From contig NZ_PVZC01000005.1 of NCBI RefSeq assembly GCF_003002095.1, forward strand, positions 124,001-188,000: a DNA stretch of 64,000 nucleotides. The letters run 5' to 3'. Positions 54,833 through 63,059 of this stretch are shown piece after piece; position 1 is the first letter of the stretch; every line of letters starts with the position of its first letter. The stretch comes from Allonocardiopsis opalescens. GTDB lineage: Bacteria; Actinomycetota; Actinomycetes; Streptosporangiales; Streptosporangiaceae. The notes under the pieces are model-generated. The model saw only the letters and a list, made by a program, of their open reading frames with translations, did not search any database and was not told the origin of the DNA. The translations under genes were made by a program, and so were the position numbers.

Positions 54833-55558
54833 TCAGGCCGGCGCCGCCCGCATCGCTCCCGGCGTGCCCACCGCCCCGGGCGGCGCCGGGACGGGCGGTG
54901 GCACCGCGCCCGAGGCCAGCGCGCCGAGCACACCGGCCGTCGGCAGCACCTTGGCGCAGCGCCCGGCGGCGTAGCGCAGCGCCGAGCGGTGGTCCTCGGC
55001 GGTGAAGTCGGCGGTGGCGTCGGCGACCAGGAAGGGCTGGATGTCGCGCATGAAGGCGTCGGCCGCCGTGAGCAGGCAGCCGATGTGGGTGTACACGCCG
55101 GTGACGATCAGCTGGTCGCGGCCGCGGGACCGCAGCAGCTGCTCAAGGCCGGTGCCGACGAAGGCGCTGTAGCGGCGCTTGATGATCACCACATCGGTCC
55201 CCGCGGGCGCCAGCTCGGGGGTGATGGCGGTGTGCTCGTCCACCTCGCGCATCCCGGCGCCCCAGAAGTCGCGTTCGAGCCCGCGCTGCTCGGGCGGCAT
55301 CCCGCCCGGCTTCGCGGTGTAGAGCACCGGCACGCCCGCCGCGCGGCAGGCGGCGCGCAGCGCGGCGATATTGGCCAGCGCTGTGGCCAGCGGCTCGGCC
55401 GCCGGCGGGTACGGGCGCAGGAAGTACCGCTGCATGTCGTGGATGAGCAGGGCGGCGCGGCCGGGTTCGGGCCGCCAACCGGAGGGGCCGGTCGTCGGTT
55501 CGGTGAAGGCGGGGACGGCGTACGGGGCGATCGAGGGCAGGGCGGACGTGCGGAGCAT
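54833..55558 (-). CDS. dhbB: Isochorismatase (2,3-dihydro-2,3-dihydroxybenzoate synthase), DhbB/EntB type
   Basis: 241 aa. [22 protein letters not shown] carries the catalytic Asp, [14 protein letters not shown] the Lys, and [22 protein letters not shown] the cis-peptide/Cys segment, all as in EntB. It removes pyruvate from isochorismate. EntB and DhbB usually end with an aryl carrier domain carrying a GxDS motif; here the protein stops after a Pro/Ala tail, so the carrier must be elsewhere or is not used. RBS ACAGGAAG. Third gene of the DHB set. Confidence 0.87.
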   Translation of the reverse strand: MLRTSALPSIAPYAVPAFTEPTTGPSGWRPEPGRAALLIHDMQRYFLRPYPPAAEPLATALANIAALRAACRAAGVPVLYTAKPGGMPPEQRGLERDFWGAGMREVDEHTAITPELAPAGTDVVIIKRRYSAFVGTGLEQLLRSRGRDQLIVTGVYTHIGCLLTAADAFMRDIQPFLVADATADFTAEDHRSALRYAAGRCAKVLPTAGVLGALASGAVPPPVPAPPGAVGTPGAMRAAPA

Positions 55559-55650
55559 GGGGCTTCCTGTCTGCTCGGAGCGGTCGGGAACGGCCGGCGG
55601 CGCGACGGGTGCGCGCCGCCGGTGCTGGCGGGCCCGGGGGCGGGAGGGGG

Positions 55651-56871
55651 TTACAGCGGCTGGTCGACGCCGAGCGCCGCCTGGAGCGTGCGCATCTTCG
55701 CCGAGGTCTCGGCCAGTTCGGCGTCGGGATCGGACTCGGGGACGATGCCGCCGCCCGCGAACAGGTCCAGGCTCGCCCCGGACACCTCCGCGCAGCGGAT
55801 GGACACCACCCACGCGCCGTCCCCCGCCGCGTCGACGTGGCCGACCGCTCCGGTGTAGAAGCGCCGGTCGAAGGGCTCGATGGCGCCGATCGCGGTCCTG
55901 GCCGGGCCCACCGGCCAGCCGCACACGGCCGGGGTGGGGTGCAGGGCGCGGGCCAGGTCGAGCGCCGAGACGCCCGGGTCGGCCAGCTCCCCACGCACCA
56001 GGGTGCCCAGGTGCCACATGGCGGCGGTGCGCACCAGGTGCGGCTCGGCCGGCACGTCCAGCCGGGCGCAGTAGGGGCGCAGCGTCTCGGCGACCGCGTC
56101 CACCACCAGCGCGTGCTCGTAGCGGTCCTTGGCCGAGGCCAGCAGCGCGGCGGAGTTGCGCCGGTCCTCGGCGGCGTCGCGGCCGCGCGGCGCCGAGCCG
56201 GCCAGCGGGTACGACACCGCCTCGCGGCCGCGCCTGGACACCAGCAGCTCCGGGCTGGCGCCCACCAGTGTCCGCGGCCGCCCGTCGCGCTCCGGCAGGC
56301 CCACCGCGAAGGTGTGGCCGGAGGGGTCGCGCCCGGCCAGGACGCGCAGCAGCGCGGGCAGGTCCACCGGGCCCGGCCCGGTGAGCCGGACCGAGCGGGC
56401 CAGCACCACCTTGCGCAGGCCCGTCGCCGGATCGGGTTCGGCATCGGCCATCAGCTTCAGCGCCCGCTCCACGCCGCGGACGTAGGCCGCGGTGTCGGGC
56501 ACCGGCTCGATCCGCCAGCCGCCCGGCGGGGCGGCCGGGCGGGCCGCCGGGCCCGCGGCGGCGACCGGTCCGGGTCCGCGCCGCACCGTCTCGGGGACGA
56601 CGAGGTGCGCCGGGCGGTCGGGGTCGAAGGGCAGCGCCCCGACGGCGAGGGCGGGGGCACCGCCGTCGGCGGTCGTGGCGCGCAGGGCGCCGGGCAGGTC
56701 CTCGGCACGGTCCAGGACGGTGAGGGCGCCTCTGGTGTGCAGGGTGCCGGCGGCGGTGGCGAGGAGGGCGTCGCCGGGGCGGTAGGCGTCGAGAAGCTCG
56801 ACAGCCGTCCGCGCGGCGGCTGCGACACGCTGATATGACACCGATCGGCCTTTCTGGTGCTGCGTTGCCAT
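55651..56871 (-). CDS. dhbC: Isochorismate synthase, DhbC/EntC type
   Basis: 406 aa from the ATG. Chorismate-binding enzyme: [70 protein letters not shown] and [18 protein letters not shown] contain the Mg and substrate residues typical of isochorismate synthases. It converts chorismate to isochorismate. An internal GTG at 56841 has a better ribosome site (AGAAAGG) than the ATG at 56871 and may be the true start. It lies between dhbA and dhbB, in the same direction. Confidence 0.9.
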   Translation of the reverse strand: MATQHQKGRSVSYQRVAAAARTAVELLDAYRPGDALLATAAGTLHTRGALTVLDRAEDLPGALRATTADGGAPALAVGALPFDPDRPAHLVVPETVRRGPGPVAAAGPAARPAAPPGGWRIEPVPDTAAYVRGVERALKLMADAEPDPATGLRKVVLARSVRLTGPGPVDLPALLRVLAGRDPSGHTFAVGLPERDGRPRTLVGASPELLVSRRGREAVSYPLAGSAPRGRDAAEDRRNSAALLASAKDRYEHALVVDAVAETLRPYCARLDVPAEPHLVRTAAMWHLGTLVRGELADPGVSALDLARALHPTPAVCGWPVGPARTAIGAIEPFDRRFYTGAVGHVDAAGDGAWVVSIRCAEVSGASLDLFAGGGIVPESDPDAELAETSAKMRTLQAALGVDQPL

Positions 56872-56952
56872 GGCGCCGCCCGTGGTCGGGCGGCCGGAAC
56901 AGATGGACGGTCCTTGCCTGGGTACTGCCGGGCGGAGGCGCCGGCGCCGGGG

Positions 56953-57738
56953 TCAGCGCATGGTGGCGCCCCCGTCCACGTACAGGTCGTGCATGGTGAT
57001 GTGCCGGGCGGCGTCGGAGGCGAGGAAGACGACGGCGGCGGCGACATCGCCGGGACCGGCGAGCCGCCCGAGCGGGATCCCGGTGCGGAACCGCCGGGGG
57101 TCGCCGGCCACCGCGGCGGCGGCACCGCCGCCGGAGGTGGCCCACATGGCGCGCTGCATCGGGGTGTCGGTGGAACCGGGCGAGACGACGTTGCAGCGGA
57201 TGCCGTACCCGGCGAGCTCCAGACCGAGGGACTTGGTGAACAGCACCGCCGCCGCCTTGGAGGCGCTGTAGGCGGCCATGCCGGCGCGCGGGATGCCGGC
57301 GGCGTTGGAGGCGACCGTGATGATCGAGCCGCTGCGCCGGCCCACCATCCGCCGCGCCACCGCGCGGCTCACGTGGAAGACCCCGGTCGCGTTGACGCCG
57401 AAGACGGCGGCCCAGTCGTCGTCGGAGCAGTCCACCACCGGCCCGGTGCGTAACACTCCGGCGACGTTGACGGCCAGCCGGACCGGGCCCAGCTCGTCCT
57501 CGATCCGGTCGACGGCCGCGTCGACCGCGGCCCGGTCGGTCACGTCGGCGGGGAAGGCGCGGGCGTCGCGGCCCGAGGCGCGCAGCTGGGCGACGGTCGA
57601 GGCCAGCCCTCGGTGGTCCCGGTCGAGCGCCGCCACCGCGGCGCCCTCGGCCGCCAGCGCCAGGGCGACGGCACGGCCGATGCCCTGGGCGGCGCCGGTG
57701 ACCAGGGCGATCCTGCCACTGAGCCCGCTTTCGTCCAT
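56953..57738 (-). CDS. dhbA: 2,3-dihydro-2,3-dihydroxybenzoate dehydrogenase, DhbA/EntA type
   Basis: 261 aa [11 protein letters not shown] cofactor loop, DRDH after strand 2 (NAD preference), [38 protein letters not shown] catalytic pair and DTPMQRAMW, a combination characteristic of EntA/DhbA. It oxidises the dihydrodiol to 2,3-dihydroxybenzoate. First gene of the set; ATG at 57738 with GAAGGGGG. The 355-nt upstream region carries a promoter overlapped by an imperfect inverted repeat. Confidence 0.9.
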   Translation of the reverse strand: MDESGLSGRIALVTGAAQGIGRAVALALAAEGAAVAALDRDHRGLASTVAQLRASGRDARAFPADVTDRAAVDAAVDRIEDELGPVRLAVNVAGVLRTGPVVDCSDDDWAAVFGVNATGVFHVSRAVARRMVGRRSGSIITVASNAAGIPRAGMAAYSASKAAAVLFTKSLGLELAGYGIRCNVVSPGSTDTPMQRAMWATSGGGAAAAVAGDPRRFRTGIPLGRLAGPGDVAAAVVFLASDAARHITMHDLYVDGGATMR

Positions 57739-57844
57739 ATGTCCCCCTTCGCGGTCGTCACGCACCGCTTCGGGAGGGACCTGTCCGCGGGCATGCTGAA
57801 ATGACGGGATATCGGTTCAGTTTTTTTGGGCGCGCCGGCGACGT

Positions 57845-57873
57845 TATTTACTGGTAGTCTCAGCAGTAGGTTG
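57845..57873 (-). promoter_or_regulatory. Promoter of the DHB genes
   Basis: On the minus strand, CAACCT (complement of 57868-57873) and TAAATA (complement of 57845-57850) are 17 nt apart. The -35 lies within the inverted repeat 57862-57892. Confidence 0.45.
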
Positions 57874-57892
57874 AAAATGTTCACCAACTGCT
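57862..57892. promoter_or_regulatory. Candidate operator for the DHB genes
   Basis: AGCAGTAGGT (57862-57871) and ACCAACTGCT (57883-57892) match in 9 of 10 positions across an 11-nt AT-rich spacer. It is longer than an IdeR/DmdR iron box and not identical to it. Confidence 0.5.
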
Positions 57893-58093
57893 TGAGCACC
57901 AGCAACTTCTCTGCGGTTACCCACCCGTTTAATTCCCGACGTATTCCCGGAGGAAACGCACATATCCCCGGAATACTATCGGGGCGGAAGATGCGGGTGA
58001 GGCGGAATTGAACTTCCCGAGCGAATTGCATTCATTGTTTCCCCTGCGTCGCCCGCGCCCACCGAATCGACGGCCGGACCCGCCCCGGGCGCG

Positions 58094-60808
58094 TCAGTCC
58101 AGATCAAGCTCGCGCAGCTGCGAGCGGGTGCCGATGCCGAGCTTCGGAAACATCCGGTACAGGTGCGAGCCGACCGTCCTCGGGCTCAGGTAGAGCCGTT
58201 CGGCGATCTCGCGATTGCTGTATCCGGCGGCGGCCAGCCGGGCCACCGCCCGCTCCTGCGGGCTGAGCCGCGCGGCCGGGTCGAGCCGGTGCGCCGTGCC
58301 GCCCGCCGCCGCCAGTTCGAGCCGGGCCCGGCGGGCCCAGGGCTCGGCGCCGAGCCGGTCGAGGACCGTGAAGGCGCTGCGCAGCGGCTCGCGCGCCTCG
58401 GCGGGGCGCCGGGCGCGGCGCAGCCACTCCCCGTAGCGCAGCGCCGCCCGCGCCGCGGCGAACGGGCGCTGCTGGGCATCGGCCCCGGCCACGGCGGCCC
58501 GGTGGAACTCCTCCGCGCTGCCGTCGTCGGCCGCCAGCGCGCGGCACTGGTCGAGCAGGGCGCGCTGCAGCGGCCCCGTGCCCGCCTCGACCCAGGCGGC
58601 GTAGTCGTCCACCACCTCGCGGGCGGTGTCGGCGCGCCCGGTGCGCATGGCCGCCTCGACCAGGTCGGGCACCATCCCGGTGGGGACGTGCGCCAGGCCG
58701 AGCGGGGCGCCGCCGAAGTGCGGACCGGTCAGCGCGGCGAAGGCCGCCTCCGGGTCGCCCTCGCCGAGCGCGAGCAGGCCCAGGGACGAGGCGGCGACCG
58801 CGGCGGCGAGCCGGTGCCGCATCGGCACGGCCAGCGCCAGGGCGTCGTCGGCGCACGCCCTGCACTGCGCTGCCGCGCCGCGCACGGCGGCGTACCTGGC
58901 CAGCAGGGCCAGCAGTGACGCGGTCCAGCCCCGCTGGCCGGTCTCCCGGGAGAAGTGCAGCCCCTCCTCGGCGTGCCTGAGCCCCTCGGGCCAGCGGCCG
59001 AGCCGGAACTCGATGTCGGCCTGGTAGTACAGCAGCTCGGTGAGGGAGGCCCGCGCCCCGGTGGCGCGCAGCACCTGCCCGGCCGCCTCGGCCAGCCGCG
59101 CCGCCAGCCGCTGGTCCGGGCCGAGCCAGCCGATGATCGCCGCCCACATCCACGGGCGCCCGCCGGTCTCGGTCTGGCTGGCTGCCAGCGCCGCGGGCAG
59201 CTCCCACAGCTCGGCGCCGCTCACCCGCCCTTCGAGCGCTCCCGCCATGCCCAGGCCGGCCGTGCGGGTGGCCGGCGAGCAGTCGAGTCCGGCGATGCGG
59301 CGCACCGCCCAGTCGGTGCGCCGCAGGTCGCCGGATTGGAAGGCCGCGCCCGCCGCCAGCATGAAGGTCCACGCCGCCTCTTCGGGGTCGTCGTCGGCCA
59401 TCAGCTCGCCGCAGCGGATCAGGGAGGCGGCCGCGACCGCAGGATCGCCGCTGTACATCTCGACCGTGCCGGTGAGCTGCGCCAGCGTCACGGCCGGGAC
59501 CGGCTCGGCCATCACCTCCCCGACCAGGGTCCTGGCCAGGTCGGGCTGGCCGGATTCCAGCGCGACGAAGGCGGCCGCCACGGTGCGGCGCCGCCGCCCC
59601 TCGGCGGTGGTGCTCAGCGCGGCGGCCCGCCGCAGCACCGAGGCGGCGGCCGCCTCCCCGCCCCGGCGCCTGGCCGTCTCCGCGCCGCGCTCCAGCTCCT
59701 CGGCCAGCGCCTCGTCCGGGGCGGTGGCGGCGAGCGCCCGGTGCCAGGCGGCGCGGTCGCCCGCTCCGTCCGCGGCCAGCTGCCCGGCCACCGCCAGGTG
59801 CGCGGCCCTGCGCCGGTCGGCGGGCGCGTCGGCGTAGACGGCGGAGCGCACCAGCGGGTGCCGGAAGCGCAGCTCCGGGCCTGCCAGCTCCACCAGCCCG
59901 GACCGCTCGGCCGGTTCCAGGGCGCCGGGCGGCAGCCCGAGCCGCGCGGCCGCGCCGGTCACGGTGGCGGTGCGGCCGGTCTCCTCGGCCGCCGCCACCA
60001 GCAGCAGCTCGCGGCTGTCGGGCGGCAGGGCGCGGGCCCGCCGGGCGAAGGCGGTGCGCACCCGGTCGCCGACCGGCAGGGTGCCGGTGAGCGGCAGTTC
60101 GGCGAGGCCGCCGGAGCCGCCGAGCCCGGCCAGCTCGATCAGGGCGAGCGGGTTGCCGCCGCTCGCGGCCAGCACGGCCTCGCGCAGCGGCGGCGCCGCG
60201 GTCCAGCCCGCCTCGGCGAGGAGCCGCGCCGCGTCCGCGGCGTCCAGCCCCTCCAGGCGGCGGGCGGGCAGGTCGGAGGTGTCCACGGCCGCCGCGGCCG
60301 GCTCGCGCACGGCCAGCAGCACCGCGACGGGCTCGGTGGGCAGCCGCCGGGCCGCGAAGAGCAGCGCGGCGGCCGACGCCCGGTCCAGCCACTGGAGGTC
60401 GTCGACCAGCACCAGCAGCGGCCGCTCGGCGGCGGCCGCGCCGAGCAGGCCGAGCACCGCGGCGGCCACCAGGAAGTCCGAGGCGGTGCCGGGGCCGAGC
60501 CCCAGCGCGCCGCGCAGCGCCTCGGCCTGCACAGCGGGCAGCTCGCCGAGGTGGCCGAGCACCGGGCGCAGCAGCTGGAGCAGGCCGCTGAAGGCGTACT
60601 CGACCTCCGACTCCACTCCGGCGCACGACAGCACCCGCATCGGCGCGCCGTCGCGGCCCGGCTCGGCGGCGAGTCCGGCCGCGTGGCGCAGCAGCGCGCT
60701 CTTGCCGATGCCGGCCTCGCCGCGCAGCACCAGCACACCGCCGGCGCCCTCGCACGCGGCGGCCAGCAGCTCGCCCACGGCCCGCGTCTCGGCGGCGCGC
60801 CCGAACAT
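58094..60808 (-). CDS. LuxR-family LAL transcriptional regulator (AAA ATPase)
   Basis: About 904 aa. N-terminal AAA/MalT-type ATPase with Walker A RGEAGIGKSALL and Walker B LLVLVDDLQWLD, a long helical TPR-like middle (about 330-830), and a C-terminal LuxR helix-turn-helix LSPQERAVARLAAAGYSNREIAERLYLSPRTVGSHL. LAL proteins activate natural-product or sugar genes after ligand and ATP binding. It lies upstream of the DHB genes in the same direction and may control them or its divergent neighbour. GTG at 60811 is an alternative start. Confidence 0.9.
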   Translation of the reverse strand: MFGRAAETRAVGELLAAACEGAGGVLVLRGEAGIGKSALLRHAAGLAAEPGRDGAPMRVLSCAGVESEVEYAFSGLLQLLRPVLGHLGELPAVQAEALRGALGLGPGTASDFLVAAAVLGLLGAAAAERPLLVLVDDLQWLDRASAAALLFAARRLPTEPVAVLLAVREPAAAAVDTSDLPARRLEGLDAADAARLLAEAGWTAAPPLREAVLAASGGNPLALIELAGLGGSGGLAELPLTGTLPVGDRVRTAFARRARALPPDSRELLLVAAAEETGRTATVTGAAARLGLPPGALEPAERSGLVELAGPELRFRHPLVRSAVYADAPADRRRAAHLAVAGQLAADGAGDRAAWHRALAATAPDEALAEELERGAETARRRGGEAAAASVLRRAAALSTTAEGRRRRTVAAAFVALESGQPDLARTLVGEVMAEPVPAVTLAQLTGTVEMYSGDPAVAAASLIRCGELMADDDPEEAAWTFMLAAGAAFQSGDLRRTDWAVRRIAGLDCSPATRTAGLGMAGALEGRVSGAELWELPAALAASQTETGGRPWMWAAIIGWLGPDQRLAARLAEAAGQVLRATGARASLTELLYYQADIEFRLGRWPEGLRHAEEGLHFSRETGQRGWTASLLALLARYAAVRGAAAQCRACADDALALAVPMRHRLAAAVAASSLGLLALGEGDPEAAFAALTGPHFGGAPLGLAHVPTGMVPDLVEAAMRTGRADTAREVVDDYAAWVEAGTGPLQRALLDQCRALAADDGSAEEFHRAAVAGADAQQRPFAAARAALRYGEWLRRARRPAEAREPLRSAFTVLDRLGAEPWARRARLELAAAGGTAHRLDPAARLSPQERAVARLAAAGYSNREIAERLYLSPRTVGSHLYRMFPKLGIGTRSQLRELDLD

Positions 60809-60959
60809 CACAGGCCCGACATTACGGCGCACGCCGCCGCGGATGCAGTCGGTTCTACCTAAGCGCGGCACCGCGGCCGCGCCGGAGACTGGCGGCGCGG
60901 GAAGCACGGGGCCTCCCGCTGCGACGGCGTCGCGAGTACGGAACAGACGGGGGAGCACC

Positions 60960-61757
60960 GTGACCACGACCATCGGAGGACCCGAGCCCGGGTCCGCGGC
61001 ACCGCCGGACGCGGGGGCGCCGGCGGAGCGGCCGGGCGGCGGCCGCGCGGACCGCGCCAGGCGGCAGGCGCGCAGGCAGCTGGTGTGGCTGGTCCCGCTG
61101 GCCATGGTCTGCGTCGCGTTCCTGGCGTTCACGCTGCCGCCGTACGCCACCTTCGACCCCGAGCAGGCGCGTTTCCCGATCCGGGAGGACTTCCCGCCGC
61201 ACTATCCGCTCATGGTCGCCCACATCATGGCGGGCGCCGTCATGCTGCTGATCACCTGCGCGCAGGTCTCGCCGTGGGTGCGGCGGCACCACCCGGCGGT
61301 GCACCGCTGGAGCGGGCGGGTCTACGTGTTCGCCGGGGTGCCGTTGATGGGCCTGCCCGGCCTGGTCATCGCGCCGCTCAGCCACACCGGCTTCAGCACG
61401 CAGGTCAGCAACACGCTGTGGGCGCTGCTCTGGCTGGGCACCACCGTCGCCGGCTACCGGATGGCGCGGGCGCGCCGCTACGCCGACCACCGCGAGTGGA
61501 TGCTGCGCAGCTTCGCGCTGCTGTGGGCGATCGTGCTGAACCGGCCGTGGGCCTTCGTCTGCGTCATGGTGCTGATGCCGCAGCTGGAGACCACCTTCGG
61601 CGGCCAGGAGGCGCTGATGATCCAGCAGGCCGCCTCCGCCAGCTCCTGGCTGAGCTGGGTGACCGTCCTGATCGTGGTCGAGCTGTGGATCCAGCGGAGC
61701 CGCGGCCGGCGCGGCCCGGCCCGTCGCGCGGCCGCCAACGCGACCGCCGCCGGGTAG
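60960..61757 (+). CDS. DUF2306 membrane protein
   Basis: About 265 aa. A disordered Pro/Gly/Ala N-terminus is followed by five to six TMs (about 42-60, 82-104, 118-140, 152-170, 185-205, 222-242). HPAVHRWSGRVYV, FSTQVSNTLWALLWLGTTVAGYRMARARRYADHREWMLRSFAL is the DUF2306 signature, with conserved His residues that could bind heme or metal. GTG start at 60960 preceded by GGGGGAG. Function unknown. Confidence 0.82.
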   Translation: MTTTIGGPEPGSAAPPDAGAPAERPGGGRADRARRQARRQLVWLVPLAMVCVAFLAFTLPPYATFDPEQARFPIREDFPPHYPLMVAHIMAGAVMLLITCAQVSPWVRRHHPAVHRWSGRVYVFAGVPLMGLPGLVIAPLSHTGFSTQVSNTLWALLWLGTTVAGYRMARARRYADHREWMLRSFALLWAIVLNRPWAFVCVMVLMPQLETTFGGQEALMIQQAASASSWLSWVTVLIVVELWIQRSRGRRGPARRAAANATAAG

Positions 61758-61772
61758 CCGGCGGACGCGCGG

Positions 61773-61816
61773 CGGCGGCCGGCCCCTTCCCCGTGCGGGG
61801 CGGGGGCCGGCCGCCG
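61773..61816. terminator. Nested bidirectional hairpin terminator
   Basis: A perfect 14-bp outer stem (61773-61786 with 61803-61816) encloses a second CCCC/GGGG stem (61789-61792 with 61797-61800). Located between the convergent DUF2306 and P450 genes. Confidence 0.8.
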
Positions 61817-61829
61817 TCGGAGGTGCGCG

Positions 61830-63059
61830 TCAGCCCGCCGGGGCGGTCTCCGCGGCGGGCTCGGCGCCCGCGCGTGGGGTGTAGGTGACGGTCAGCCGCT
61901 GCGGGTTGCTGGTGATGATGGACGGGGTGGGCACGATCGGCTCACCGCTGAGCGCGATGTCGGGGAAGCGCTCGAACAGCGCGGGCAGCGCCGTGTTCAG
62001 CTCCAGCCGCGCCAGCGGGGCGCCCAGGCACATGTGCGGGCCGTGGCCGAAGGCCATGTGCCGGGACTGGGTGCGGGTGATGTCGAAGACGTCGGCGCGC
62101 TCGCCGTGCTGCGCGGGGTCGTGGTTGGCGGCGGCGAAGGCGAGCAGCACCGGCTCCCCGGCCGGGATGGTGTGCCCGGCCAGCTCCACCGGCTCCGTCG
62201 GCCAGCGGAAGCCGAAGTACGGCACGGAGGTGTCGTACCGCAGCACCTCCTCGGTGACGGCCTCCCAGGCGACCTCGCCGGAGACGGCCAGCGCCAGCTG
62301 GTCGGGATGGTCCAGCAGGGCGCGGACGCCGTTGAGGATGGCGCCCATCGTCGTCTCGAAGCCGGCGGAGACGAACAGCGCCACGGTGTCGGTCAGCTCG
62401 GCCTGGCTGAGGCGGTCGCCGTGGTCGCTCGCCTCGATCAGCGCGGTGGTGAGGTCGTCGCCCGGCTGGGCGCGCTTGGCGGTGACCAGGTCGGAGAAGG
62501 CCTGCATGGTGCGCTCGCGCAGCGTGTCGACGTCCTCGGGCTGCGCCGAGAACGCCTGGTGGACGAGGTGCTGCACACCGGGCTGGGCCGCCTCGGGCAC
62601 ACCGAGCAGGTCGCAGATCACCCGGATGGTGAGCGCGAAGGCGTAGTGCTCCTTGAGGTCGGCCCGGCCGCCCAGGGCGTCGAGGCCGTCGAGCAGTTCG
62701 GCGGTGACCTGCTGGACCCGGGGGCGCAGCCGCTCGACCCGGCGCGGGGTGAACGCCTGGGAGACGAGGCCGCGCAGCCTGCGGTGGTCCAGGCCGTCCT
62801 TGTACAGCATGTTCTCGTAGTAGTCGACGAAGCCGCGGACCGGGTGGTCGGCGGGCAGCTCCTCCAGCCCGGGCCAGTTGTGCGCGTCGTGGGAGAAGCG
62901 GGGGTCGGTCAGGATCCGGCGCAGCTCCGCGTCGCGGGTCACCGCCGTGACAACCAGCGACCCAGGGAGCTCAACCGGGACCACAGGCCCGGCCTCGCGG
63001 AGCCGGGCTGCTTGGGCGTGGATGCTGCGGGCGGTGGGGTCGATGACGATCGGCTCCAT
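61830..63059 (-). CDS. Cytochrome P450, CYP154-like
   Basis: 409 aa, complete bacterial P450. I-helix FVSAGFETTMG, K-helix ExxR in TEEVLRYDTSVPYFGFRWP, heme loop FGHGPHMCLGAPLARLE with axial Cys344. The N-terminus (IDPTARSIHAQAARLREAGPVVPVELPG) and FGFRWP segment resemble CYP154 enzymes, which oxidise aromatic polyketides, steroids or other hydrophobic molecules. It starts inside the end of the preceding CYP157-like gene. In S. coelicolor such CYP154/CYP157 pairs lie at the end of conservon operons. Confidence 0.88.
   Translation of the reverse strand: MEPIVIDPTARSIHAQAARLREAGPVVPVELPGSLVVTAVTRDAELRRILTDPRFSHDAHNWPGLEELPADHPVRGFVDYYENMLYKDGLDHRRLRGLVSQAFTPRRVERLRPRVQQVTAELLDGLDALGGRADLKEHYAFALTIRVICDLLGVPEAAQPGVQHLVHQAFSAQPEDVDTLRERTMQAFSDLVTAKRAQPGDDLTTALIEASDHGDRLSQAELTDTVALFVSAGFETTMGAILNGVRALLDHPDQLALAVSGEVAWEAVTEEVLRYDTSVPYFGFRWPTEPVELAGHTIPAGEPVLLAFAAANHDPAQHGERADVFDITRTQSRHMAFGHGPHMCLGAPLARLELNTALPALFERFPDIALSGEPIVPTPSIITSNPQRLTVTYTPRAGAEPAAETAPAG

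Larger units (their letters stand above)
57739..58093. other. 355-nt regulatory region upstream of the DHB genes
   Basis: One of the more AT-rich stretches of the window. Small frames here (for example 57826-58011) lack coding character. It holds a run of T at about 57821-57827, the minus-strand promoter and the operator-like repeat described separately. Confidence 0.6.

Noticed and set aside
54833-55558. Aryl carrier domain at the end of DhbB
   Set aside because: No GxDS phosphopantetheine site. The C-terminal tail is only about 25 Pro/Ala-rich residues.
57826-58011. A 61-codon plus-strand frame in the DHB upstream region
   Set aside because: It crosses the promoter and operator repeat, has no ribosome site and shows random AT-rich composition.
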